Source: JAKIWV01 sp049800095
GTDB lineage: Archaea > Thermoplasmatota > Thermoplasmata > Lutacidiplasmatales > UBA184
Length of the DNA: 9,264 nucleotides
Reading direction: 5' to 3'
NCBI GenBank assembly: GCA_049800095.1
Contig: JBARJD010000046.1
Location: forward strand, 1 to 9,264
A program made the position numbers and the translations under genes. This document shows positions 1 to 6,283 of this stretch, in pieces. The notes beneath the pieces are model-generated. The model ran no database searches and was not told the origin of the DNA. It saw nothing but the letters and a program-made list of their open reading frames with translations. Within the stretch, counting starts at the first letter, position 1; each line of letters starts with the position of its first letter.

Positions 1-1061
1 CCCTTGCTCCGTGGGCCGGCCCGAGGGCCCGCCAGGTCGGCCACCTGGGGACCCCCGACTAGGGCCATTCGGATCGCCCGCCGGAGCGCATCGGCCACAT
101 CGCGCTCTCCGTGGATCCGGATCTCCCGCTTCGTGGGATGCACGTTGACGTCTACCCGGGCCGGGTCGAGCGTGAGCTGGACCGCTCCCACCGGGAACCG
201 CGTCCGCGGCAGGTAATCCTGGTACGCCGCCCGCACCGCTTGGGACAGCGGACGAGACACGATGGCCCGACCGTTCACCGAAACCTGTACCCCCACGGAC
301 GTGCCTCGGGAGACCGTGGGTCTCCCGAAGACTCCGGAGAACTGGAACGGGCTGTCGCGGACCGACTGGACGGTGAAATGGGAAGAGACGAACTCGGAAC
401 CGAATACCCAGGTCGCCGCCTCTTCGAGATTCAAGGCCCGGGGGTACTGTGCGATCTCTTGCTCCCCGGCGGCGACCGTGATCGCCACCGACGAATGCGC
501 GAGGTAGAGACGCTCGATCGTCGCCACGGCCTCGACCTGTTCGGCCGCCGGACTGCGGAGGAACTTCCGTCGCGCCGGGGTGTTGAAAAAGAGGTCTCGC
601 ACGTCGATCGTGGTGCCCACCGAACGCCCCGCCTCGAAGGTCGGTCCGACATGTCCCCCTTCCACGGTGAAACCGTGAGCACTCGCGGCCGGCGGCGTAC
701 GAGAGGCGATGCGGAGACGGGACACCTGGGCGATCGCCGCGAGCGCTTCGCCGCGGAAACCGAGACTGGTCACTCGCTCCAGGTCCCGGCTTCCGGAAAG
801 CTTGCTCGTGGCATGCCGCTCCACGGCGAGCGGGAGTTCGTCGGCGGGGATCCCCCTGCCGTCGTCCGAGACGACGATCCGCTCCAACCCGCCCCCCTCG
901 AGCCGGATCTCGACCTCCGTCGCCCCGGCATCCATCGCGTTCTCGAGGAGTTCCTTCACCACGGACGCGGGGCCTTCCACCACTTCCCCCGCGGCGATCT
1001 TCTCGATCACTTCCGGTGGAAGCCGCCGGATGGGCGGTTGCTCCGGTGCCGGCGGTTTCAC
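1..1061 (-). CDS. mutL: DNA mismatch repair protein MutL, N-terminal 353 residues (3' end outside window)
   Basis: MutL is the GHKL-family ATPase that couples mismatch recognition by MutS to downstream strand processing. The visible part is the complete N-terminal ATPase region. Motif I runs around residues 34-46 (VVKELLENAMDAG, with the expected general base E37 and the Mg-binding N41). D67-G-R-G70 is the ATP-binding DxGxG motif, and GFRGEAL is at 101-107. NTPAR is at 160-164, and VDVNVHPTK ends in the conserved K311 of the second N-terminal subdomain. From about residue 335 the protein becomes Gly/Pro/Arg-rich, which looks like the start of the usual flexible linker. The start is a GTG at 1061-1059 that overlaps the mutS TGA by four bases (GTGA), which fixes the start and suggests translational coupling. 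The C-terminal dimerisation domain lies outside, so whether it carries the endonuclease motif cannot be seen. Family assignment is near certain. Confidence 0.96.
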   Translation of the reverse strand, partial: MKPPAPEQPPIRRLPPEVIEKIAAGEVVEGPASVVKELLENAMDAGATEVEIRLEGGGLERIVVSDDGRGIPADELPLAVERHATSKLSGSRDLERVTSLGFRGEALAAIAQVSRLRIASRTPPAASAHGFTVEGGHVGPTFEAGRSVGTTIDVRDLFFNTPARRKFLRSPAAEQVEAVATIERLYLAHSSVAITVAAGEQEIAQYPRALNLEEAATWVFGSEFVSSHFTVQSVRDSPFQFSGVFGRPTVSRGTSVGVQVSVNGRAIVSRPLSQAVRAAYQDYLPRTRFPVGAVQLTLDPARVDVNVHPTKREIRIHGERDVADALRRAIRMALVGGPQVADLAGPRAGPRSK

Positions 1062-3685
1062 GGGGGGGCCTCGGGGCCGGACCGCGTCTCCAATCGACGC
1101 CGCCATTCGACGAGCCAACGGTGGGCCTCGAGAGGCGTGAGCGCGTCGAGGTCCAGCGCCCCCAAGGCCCGCTCGAACTCCGAACGCGGAGTGGCGGGCG
1201 ACGGAAGGAGGATCGCCTGGGTATACCGGGACGGTCGGACCTTCGCGGAGCCGATGCGTCCGGGGAGGGCGATCCCCTCGGACTCGAGATGCTTGAGCAG
1301 GCGCTCCGACTCGGCTAGTACCTCGGGGGGAACGCCCGCCACTCGCGCGACGTGGAGCCCCAGGCTCCGGTCCGTGCTCCCGGGAACAAGGGTCCGGAGG
1401 AACACGATCTCGTGCTCCTTTTCGACCACAGCCAGATGGGCGTTTCGGGCGGCCGACAATCCGTCCACGAGGCCGGTGAGCTGATGAAAATGCGTTGCCA
1501 CGATCGTCCGGCAACGATTCCGGTCGTGGAGATATTGGACGGTCGCCCAGGCCAGGGCGAGCCCGTCGAAGGTGCTGGTCCCCCGCCCCACCTCGTCCAG
1601 GAGAACCAAGCTCCGGTCGTCGGCCTCTCGGAGGATCTCGGCGACCTCGCTCATCTCCACGAGGAAGCTCGATTTCCCTCGGCCGATCGCGTCGGTGAAC
1701 CCCATCCGGGTGAAGAGCGCGGTGACCCGACCGATCCGGGCGAAACGGGCCGGTACAAAGGAGCCGATCTGGGCCATGACCACGAGAAGGCCGACCTGTC
1801 GCATGTAGGTCGATTTACCCGACATGTTCGGGCCGGTCAGCAGCACCAGCCGCGACGCCTCGGTGTCGAGATCGGTATCGTTCGGCACGAACTCCTTCCG
1901 AAGCTGGCGGTCCAGGATCGGGTGGCGCCCTTCCCGGATCTGGAGCCCGCGTCCGTCATCCACGATGGGCCGGACATACCCACGCTCCTGCGCCTCCGCG
2001 GCAAAGGTCGTCAGTACGTCGATCTCCCCCAACCGACGACCGAGTCGGTAGAGGTTGGGGACGATCGCCTCGAGGTCCTTCAGCAATTGTTCCCAGACCT
2101 CGAGCTCCCGGATGCGTAACGCGTCGCGCGCGGTGAGGATGCGTTCCTCCGTCGCGCGAAGGTCCGCCGACGTATACCGCTCGGCGGAGGCGAGCGTCTG
2201 GCGCCGCTCGAAATGCGGCGGAACGAGCGCACTTTGGCTCCGCGGGACCTCGAAGTAGTATCCGAAGACCTGGGTGTAGCCCACTTTCACCGAGCGGAGG
2301 CCGGACGACTCCCGCTCCCGGCGCTCGAGGGACTCGAGCTCCCCGAGACCGCTGGCCTCCGCTTCGGAGAGACGGTCTATCTCGGCATCGCCCCCGGGCC
2401 GGAAGAGGCCGCCGGCCTCCGCACTCGTGGGAGGTGGATCCCGAAGACCATGCTCCAGCCGATCCGCGACGTGCTCGAGAACATGCAGGTCCGCATCCCC
2501 CGCGTCGACCAAGGAGAGCGGGGTGGTTCCCTGTTTCAGGCCGTCCCGCACGCGCACCGCGGCCCGGAGTCCCTGCGAGAGCCCGAGCAGGTCGGAGGGA
2601 CGGACGCGGCGTCCGGCGATCCGGGCTCCAATCCGGGCGAGATCGGGCACCCGACGAAGCTCCTCCCGGAGAACCGACAGCCAGGCCCCCCGGGCACGGA
2701 GTCCTTCTACGATCTCCTGGCGGCGGGAGATCGCCTCCACGTCGGCCAGCGGATTGCGGAGCCAGAAAGCGAGGGTCCGTCGACCCGAGGAGGTGACGGT
2801 CTCGTCCAGGACCTCGAGCAGCGTCGGTGTACCGGGCGAGTCCGGATCCATCGGTAGGGAGATCTCGAGATGCCGTAGGCTCTTCGAATCCAGACGCAGG
2901 CGTGTGGTCGGGCCGCCGAGGCTAACCCGCTCGACGAATCGCAGAACCTTGGGCTGGGTGCCGTGCAGGTAGGTCGCCAGAGCGAGGCAGGCCGCCACCT
3001 CGGCAAGGGAGCCGCCCTCGGCCCGGAAAGCCTCCGGGAGGTCCTCGGGCGGAGCGGCCGGCCGCGGCGTCTCGATCCGGGCGCGTGGATATTCGCGATG
3101 CAGCCATGGTTCGAGTTCCGCGCTCGCCTCCCCCTCCGTCCCGACGAGAATCTCGCGCGGGTCGAAGGGGGTGAGCGCTTCGGCAAACCCCTCGAGGCCG
3201 GCCAGGGGGGTAGGGCCGCTGAACAGCTCCCCGGTCGTGATGTCTACGGCGGCGAAACCTCCCGGTCCGCGCCGAGGACGGTACACGGCCGCGAGGAAGT
3301 TATGGTCCGGCCCGGGAAGGATACGTTCGTCGAGGACGGTGCCTGGCGTGACGACGCGGGTGACCTCCCGGCGGACGAGGCCCTTCGCGAGCTTCGCGTC
3401 CTCGACCTGGTCGCAGAGCGCGACCTTGAACCCGCGACGAACGAGGCGACCAAGGTACGTCTCGATCGCGTGCTGGGGCACCCCTGCCATCGGGATCCGG
3501 TCGCCTTTCGCGTCCGGGCCTCGGGCGGTCAGCACGAGTTGGAGCTCCTGAGACAGGAGCTTGGCGTCTTCGCCGTATGTCTCGAAGAAATCCCCGACCC
3601 GGAACAGGACCAGATGGCCGGGGTACCGCGCCCGGACCGCCTCGTATTGTTCCATCATCGGCGTCGCCGGCGAGGCTTCGACCAT
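1058..3685 (-). CDS. mutS: DNA mismatch repair protein MutS (bacterial MutS1 type)
   Basis: MutS binds mismatches and small loops as a dimer and recruits MutL. The proposed product has 875 residues, close to the 853 of E. coli MutS. The N-terminal domain carries the mismatch-reading Phe-x-Glu motif (GDFFE, F33-F34-E35). The connector, lever and clamp follow (GYYFEV, then QTLASAERYTSADL). The ATPase domain has Walker A GPNMSGKST (618-626, K624), the FLVEMSE signature, Walker B LLDEVGRGTSTFDG (D697-E698), ATHFHQL and the helix-turn-helix dimer segment around LGLHVARVAGVP. The tail ends with LDLDALTPLEA, common in MutS1. The frame stays open back to 3808, but that stretch runs through tRNA-Ser, so I chose ATG 3685; ATG 3658 or 3655, directly before the family motif, are alternatives. 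No clear Shine-Dalgarno sequence is visible. A weak TAAG-containing AT patch lies about 30 nt before 3685 and could serve a leaderless message. The Phe-x-Glu motif and mutL partner argue for active repair rather than a MutS2 or MutS4/5-like role. Confidence 0.96.
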   Translation of the reverse strand: MVEASPATPMMEQYEAVRARYPGHLVLFRVGDFFETYGEDAKLLSQELQLVLTARGPDAKGDRIPMAGVPQHAIETYLGRLVRRGFKVALCDQVEDAKLAKGLVRREVTRVVTPGTVLDERILPGPDHNFLAAVYRPRRGPGGFAAVDITTGELFSGPTPLAGLEGFAEALTPFDPREILVGTEGEASAELEPWLHREYPRARIETPRPAAPPEDLPEAFRAEGGSLAEVAACLALATYLHGTQPKVLRFVERVSLGGPTTRLRLDSKSLRHLEISLPMDPDSPGTPTLLEVLDETVTSSGRRTLAFWLRNPLADVEAISRRQEIVEGLRARGAWLSVLREELRRVPDLARIGARIAGRRVRPSDLLGLSQGLRAAVRVRDGLKQGTTPLSLVDAGDADLHVLEHVADRLEHGLRDPPPTSAEAGGLFRPGGDAEIDRLSEAEASGLGELESLERRERESSGLRSVKVGYTQVFGYYFEVPRSQSALVPPHFERRQTLASAERYTSADLRATEERILTARDALRIRELEVWEQLLKDLEAIVPNLYRLGRRLGEIDVLTTFAAEAQERGYVRPIVDDGRGLQIREGRHPILDRQLRKEFVPNDTDLDTEASRLVLLTGPNMSGKSTYMRQVGLLVVMAQIGSFVPARFARIGRVTALFTRMGFTDAIGRGKSSFLVEMSEVAEILREADDRSLVLLDEVGRGTSTFDGLALAWATVQYLHDRNRCRTIVATHFHQLTGLVDGLSAARNAHLAVVEKEHEIVFLRTLVPGSTDRSLGLHVARVAGVPPEVLAESERLLKHLESEGIALPGRIGSAKVRPSRYTQAILLPSPATPRSEFERALGALDLDALTPLEAHRWLVEWRRRLETRSGPEAPP

Positions 3686-3767
3686 ACGGAAACGGCCGAG
3701 CGGGCCGGGGGCACTTAGCGGTTTGGCCGGCGCGACGGATACGTCGTGGCGGCCAGAGGAAGGATAG

Positions 3768-3851
3768 CGCTGAGGGGGAGATTTGAACTCCCGAGGCGGA
3801 AACGCCACCAGTTTTCAAGACTGGCGCCTTACCGGGCTAGGCTACCTCAGC
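3768..3851 (-). tRNA. tRNA-Ser (anticodon UGA)
   Basis: A class II tRNA of 84 nt. The acceptor GCTGAGG pairs over seven bases with CCTCAGC, and the discriminator is G73 (3768), as expected for serine. The D arm closes GCC with GGC. The anticodon stem CCAGT/ACTGG encloses CTTGAAA, giving anticodon TGA at 3817-3815. The long variable arm contains a GGCG/CGCC hairpin, the hallmark of Ser/Leu/Tyr-type class II tRNAs. The T arm is GGGAG-TTCAAAT-CTCCC. CCA is not encoded and must be added afterwards. No intron is visible. It lies 82 nt before the proposed mutS start on the same strand. Confidence 0.96.
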
Positions 3852-3879
3852 ATCCAGCACTCGCGGCCGGTAGCCGGGT

Positions 3880-3895
3880 CTATTCGGATAATGAT
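3880..3895 (-). promoter_or_regulatory. possible TATA (box A) region for tRNA-Ser
   Basis: On the minus strand the AT-rich stretch ATCATTATCCGAATAG ends about 29 nt before the tRNA-Ser 5' end. It is the only AT-rich patch in an otherwise very GC-rich 95-nt gap between the two tRNA genes. Position and composition fit an archaeal box A, but the match to a TATA consensus is weak. Confidence 0.3.
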
Positions 3896-3900
3896 GCGGG

Positions 3901-3916
3901 CCGGGACGCATCCCGG
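3901..3916. repeat. perfect short inverted repeat between the two tRNA genes
   Basis: CCGGGA and TCCCGG form a perfect six-pair hairpin with a four-base loop (CGCA on plus, TGCG on minus). It lies 31 nt beyond the 3' end of tRNA-Gly and just before the AT-rich patch upstream of tRNA-Ser. No T run follows on the minus strand, so it does not look like a factor-independent archaeal terminator. It could be an RNA processing or spacing hairpin, or chance in GC-rich DNA. Confidence 0.4.
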
Positions 3917-3946
3917 TGCGGTCCGGCGGGGAGGCTCCCTGGGGCA

Positions 3947-4046
3947 TGCAGGTGCCGGGAGTCTCGCGACGGGCCGGACGCCCGGTCGAATCGAACCCGG
4001 GTCTTCAGCTTGGAAGGCTGAAATCCTACCATTAGATTACACCTGC
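3947..4046 (-). tRNA. tRNA-Gly (anticodon UCC) interrupted by a T-arm intron
   Basis: The gene spans 100 nt and yields a 71-nt mature tRNA plus a 29-nt intron. The acceptor GCAGGTG pairs fully with CACCTGC, and the discriminator is A73 (3947). The D arm is ATCT-AATGGTA-GGAT. The anticodon arm TCAGC-CTTCCAA-GCTGA gives anticodon TCC (4014-4012). The variable loop is AGAC. The T stem CCGGG/CCCGG is complete only after removing 3961-3989, which restores the normal T loop TTCGATT. CCA is not encoded. The gene starts 41 nt after the cgi121 stop, and that gap is GC-rich with no TATA-like stretch, so the tRNA may be transcribed together with cgi121. Confidence 0.95.
3961..3989 (-). other. 29-nt tRNA-Gly intron at position 59/60 with bulge-helix-bulge
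   Basis: Sequence alone allows three positions for the cut, differing by one base. The fold selects one. Read 5' to 3', the T stem (CCGGG/CCCGG) is the outer helix. TTCG (positions 54-57) then pairs with intronic CGAG as the four-pair central helix (one G-T wobble). ATT on the 5' side and ACT on the 3' side are the two three-base bulges on opposite strands. The intron then continues as a hairpin, CGAC + bulged C + GGGC, loop GTCCG, GCCC + GTCG. Archaeal splicing endonuclease cuts after the second bulge base, giving AT^T and AC^T, which excises exactly 3989 to 3961 and rebuilds the consensus T loop. Confidence 0.88.
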
Positions 4047-4087
4047 ACGCGGGCCGCCGGACCGCCGCGAGCCAGCGGGTCCCCCAC

Positions 4088-4657
4088 CTAAGGCTTTGTG
4101 GTCGGCTCTGCGGCGGCGTGGGCTGACGACAATTCCAGCAGCGCCACGCGCTCGAGGACCAGCCCCTCCCACGCCGTCGAAGGCACTGCGTTTCGCTCCG
4201 CTCCGGAGACCCCGAGTCGTTCGAGCGTCGACTCCGTCGGCGGCCGGGGGTAGGTTGCATCGTCGCGCACGAGACCGAAGGCGGTTAGCGCCGCCTCCAG
4301 CTCCCGGGGTCGCTCCACGAGAAGGACGAACTCCTGCGAGTCCTCGGCGACTCCGACCTTGGAGAGCGCGCGGGGGAGCTGGTCGTCGCCCGCGACGTAC
4401 AGCGCGAGCTCGGCGCCACGGTCCCGGAGTCGGGTCTCGCCCCGGGCCCGGGTCCGTCCCATGTGGGCCCACGCCGACAGCAAGTGACGCTCCCCCGCGA
4501 TCGCTCGCGCGTCGAAGAGTGCCACCAGGCCGTTGCCCTCGGCGGCAAAACGTCGGAGTGTCTGCACCAACTCCGAGCGACTCGGGGACGTCCCCTGGGA
4601 GCGGCGGGCGCCGATGGCTTGCAGTGTCCGCGTCTCCGTCCGGGGAATGGGCGTCAC
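4088..4657 (-). CDS. cgi121: KEOPS complex subunit Cgi121
   Basis: Cgi121 is the small KEOPS subunit that binds Bud32 and the tRNA 3' end while Kae1 makes N6-threonylcarbamoyladenosine at A37 of ANN-decoding tRNAs. The 189-residue product carries the family pattern: an extended segment (GLVALFDARAI, about 43-53), the conserved helix start GERHLLSAW (55-63), a strand followed by AGDDQLPRAL (89-98) where the family has a G-x-x-Q-I/L turn, and a C-terminal helix ending VALLEL. The assignment rests on this pattern recognition. The protein is longer than the usual ~150 residues, with extra sequence at both ends. The start is GTG 4657, preceded by a GAGAAG purine run at a plausible distance; the nearby ATG at 4671 is out of frame and stops after four codons. 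It lies 15 nt behind the MBL hydrolase gene, so the two form a likely operon, and tRNA-Gly follows 41 nt downstream. Confidence 0.8.
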   Translation of the reverse strand: MTPIPRTETRTLQAIGARRSQGTSPSRSELVQTLRRFAAEGNGLVALFDARAIAGERHLLSAWAHMGRTRARGETRLRDRGAELALYVAGDDQLPRALSKVGVAEDSQEFVLLVERPRELEAALTAFGLVRDDATYPRPPTESTLERLGVSGAERNAVPSTAWEGLVLERVALLELSSAHAAAEPTTKP

Positions 4658-4672
4658 CGGGCTTCTCGCATC

Positions 4673-5305
4673 TTACTCCTTGAGGAACCGGATGAACTCG
4701 GCCTTTGTTCGCGGCTTCAGGATATAGCTCTCCGCCTTCTCCCGGCCGATCGTCGAGGTCGGCGTGGGGCCGTAGTCATGCCCCGGAAGCACCACGATCG
4801 CGTCGTCGAGCTTGACCACCTTCGAGAACAGGCTGTCGTAGAGAGCGCCGGGGTCCCCTCCGGGGAGGTCGGTCCGGCCGCATTCTCCCACGAACAAAGT
4901 GTCCCCGGTAGCGGCTTGTCCCTCGAAGATGTAGAGCACGCTGTCTGGAGTATGCCCCGGGGTATGCAACACCTCGAACCGTAACCGGCCCGCATGGAAG
5001 CTGTCCCCGTCGTCGACCGAGACCTCCTGGCCGAGCGGGGCGAGCCGGTGCGCGACCACCTTGGCACCGGTCCGCTCCTTCACATCCGCGTTCCCTGCCC
5101 AGTGGTCCTTGTGACTGTGCGTGTTCAGGATGTACTCCACCTTCAATCGCCGGTCGTCGATCGCCTCGAGGACGGGTTCCACACCGAAGGACGGGTCGAC
5201 CACGGCCGCCGGTCCGCCCTCCCCGTCGTCGACGAGGTAGGTGAAATTCTGGTACGGGCCGACCTGGAACTGACTCAAATGCACGCCCTGCGGAGGCGGG
5301 TGCAT
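4673..5305 (-). CDS. MBL-fold metallohydrolase, glyoxalase II/ETHE1-like
   Basis: A 210-residue soluble metallo-beta-lactamase-fold enzyme. All metal ligands of the dinuclear centre are present: H63-S-H65-K-D67-H68, H118 in HTPGHTPDS, bridging D135 in TGDTLF, and H176 in PGHDYG. The segment GECGRTDLPGGD (140-151) resembles the CGRTD motif of persulfide dioxygenases (ETHE1), which use one iron. The intact HxHxDH and TGDTLF motifs equally fit the hydroxyacylglutathione hydrolase (glyoxalase II) branch. The substrate, a thioester or a persulfide, cannot be settled from sequence. The N-terminal VGPYQNFTYLV is typical of the family, so the first seven residues may not be translated: GTG 5284 is an alternative start. 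No signal peptide or membrane segment is visible. It heads a short unit with cgi121; nothing in the context ties the two functions together. Confidence 0.88.
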   Translation of the reverse strand: MHPPPQGVHLSQFQVGPYQNFTYLVDDGEGGPAAVVDPSFGVEPVLEAIDDRRLKVEYILNTHSHKDHWAGNADVKERTGAKVVAHRLAPLGQEVSVDDGDSFHAGRLRFEVLHTPGHTPDSVLYIFEGQAATGDTLFVGECGRTDLPGGDPGALYDSLFSKVVKLDDAIVVLPGHDYGPTPTSTIGREKAESYILKPRTKAEFIRFLKE

Positions 5306-5311
5306 TATTTG
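5304..5311 (-). promoter_or_regulatory. possible box A upstream of the MBL hydrolase
   Basis: The minus-strand run CAAATAAT stands out in a GC-rich 47-nt gap between the unknown gene and the MBL hydrolase. Its centre lies about 23 nt before GTG 5284, near the distance expected for a leaderless start there. If it is the TATA element, ATG 5305 would lie inside the promoter and could not be the start. The match is short and the spacing slightly tight. Confidence 0.35.
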
Positions 5312-5352
5312 ACGGTGGGCCGCTCGAGCCGATGGAGGCGGCTGGTTCGGGG

Positions 5353-6261
5353 CTATGCGGTGGAGTCCCCTTCGCTATCCGGGGTCTTGGTGCCGCTGAC
5401 GGCGTCCAAAATCACGCGCCCGTCCGCGCTCTCGACGTACCAGTACGGGCAGTGGACCAAGACCGGCGGGCTGAAGTGAAGGTCCTCGGGACCGGGGGGG
5501 ACCCGGCGCCGTTCGATGATCAGGGCCCCGCCGTGCTGTTCGCTGTGGTCCACGCTCACCGTATGCCGGCGTCGCGTGGACTCTTCCGCCGTTCGTTGAG
5601 CCGCCTCCTCCGCGATGGACGGTTCGAGCCGCTGGTGCGGCTCCTCGATCTCGGCGACGAACTCGGGCTCGCGGTTCTCCCAGTACTCCACCTTGCCCGA
5701 AATGGCGCTCACCGCAGCGAGATGATCGGTGACCGGTCCGGCGCCCCCGTGCGGAGCGGCCGTCCGGACTCGGTACGAGAATACGTAGTACGGAACCAAC
5801 CGGAGCGTGTATCGGAAGCCGTCCACTCCGGCGATACGTTCGGCGTCTTCTCGTGTCAGTCGGGGGCGGATCGTCCGTTCTTGGTTGGGGAAGGCCAGAG
5901 GGGGCGTGGTCACCGGCCCGGGCGGGGCCGGCTCGGCCGACTCCACCGGCGGGCCCAGCAAAAGCATCTCGCCCAGGGCCGAGCCCAATGTCTCGGGAAC
6001 GAGCACTTCAAGGCCGTGGTCCGCTGCGAACGCTCGGGCGGGCTCTCCCGGCTCTTCGGCACATACGATAGTGCGCCGGACGCACTCGTCCGGGAACTCG
6101 GAGGCGATCTCCTCGATGGAACTCGCGGAGGCGACCACGAAAACCGCTCTCCGGTCGGCCCGTCGGATAGCGCGAAGTCCGAGGGGCCGGTCCTCCAAGT
6201 GGTATCCCGCCGCCATAAGCACCCGGCGCAGGAGGGGGCTGGCTCGGTCGGGGGCGGACAT
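5353..6261 (-). CDS. conserved-looking protein of unknown function with two Pro-Tyr-aromatic motifs
   Basis: I do not recognise this 302-residue protein. The N-terminal ~105 residues alternate strands and helices (FVVASASSIEEI, RRTIVCAEEPGEPARAF, LEVLVPETLGSALGEMLL), as in a small alpha/beta Rossmann-like or nuclease-like fold, but I see no catalytic motif. A Pro-rich linker (about 106-125) follows. The rest holds two similar stretches: VPYYVFSYRV followed by AAVSAISGKVEYW, and HCPYWYVESADG followed by VILDAVSG. Each is Pro-Tyr-aromatic, then a hydrophobic strand ending Ser-Gly, which suggests a duplicated small beta-rich domain. No signal peptide or membrane helix is visible, so it is probably cytoplasmic. 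Codon pattern and protein-like composition favour this strand over the long opposite frame. ATG 6261 has no clear Shine-Dalgarno sequence; a TTTAC patch 23-29 nt upstream would suit a leaderless message. Confidence 0.75.
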   Translation of the reverse strand: MSAPDRASPLLRRVLMAAGYHLEDRPLGLRAIRRADRRAVFVVASASSIEEIASEFPDECVRRTIVCAEEPGEPARAFAADHGLEVLVPETLGSALGEMLLLGPPVESAEPAPPGPVTTPPLAFPNQERTIRPRLTREDAERIAGVDGFRYTLRLVPYYVFSYRVRTAAPHGGAGPVTDHLAAVSAISGKVEYWENREPEFVAEIEEPHQRLEPSIAEEAAQRTAEESTRRRHTVSVDHSEQHGGALIIERRRVPPGPEDLHFSPPVLVHCPYWYVESADGRVILDAVSGTKTPDSEGDSTA

Positions 6262-6283
6262 ATTTCCGAATTACGTGAGCGAG

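Noticed and set aside
111..1484. Plus-strand open frame of 457 codons
   Set aside because: It lies opposite mutL and the end of mutS, both of which carry full family motifs. Its translation is Arg/Gly/Pro/His-rich without recognisable domains, as expected of an antisense frame in GC-rich DNA.
2963..3718. Plus-strand open frame of 251 codons opposite the 5' half of mutS
   Set aside because: Entirely antisense to a confidently identified gene, with low-complexity charged composition and no motifs.
3686..3808. N-terminal extension of MutS to ATG 3808
   Set aside because: It would translate through the 3' part of tRNA-Ser, and the extra 41 residues have no counterpart in the MutS family.
3947..4046. 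tRNA-Gly as a pseudogene damaged by insertion
   Set aside because: Removing the 29 nt restores all stems, the T loop and the discriminator, and the insertion itself completes an exact bulge-helix-bulge, which random insertion would not produce.
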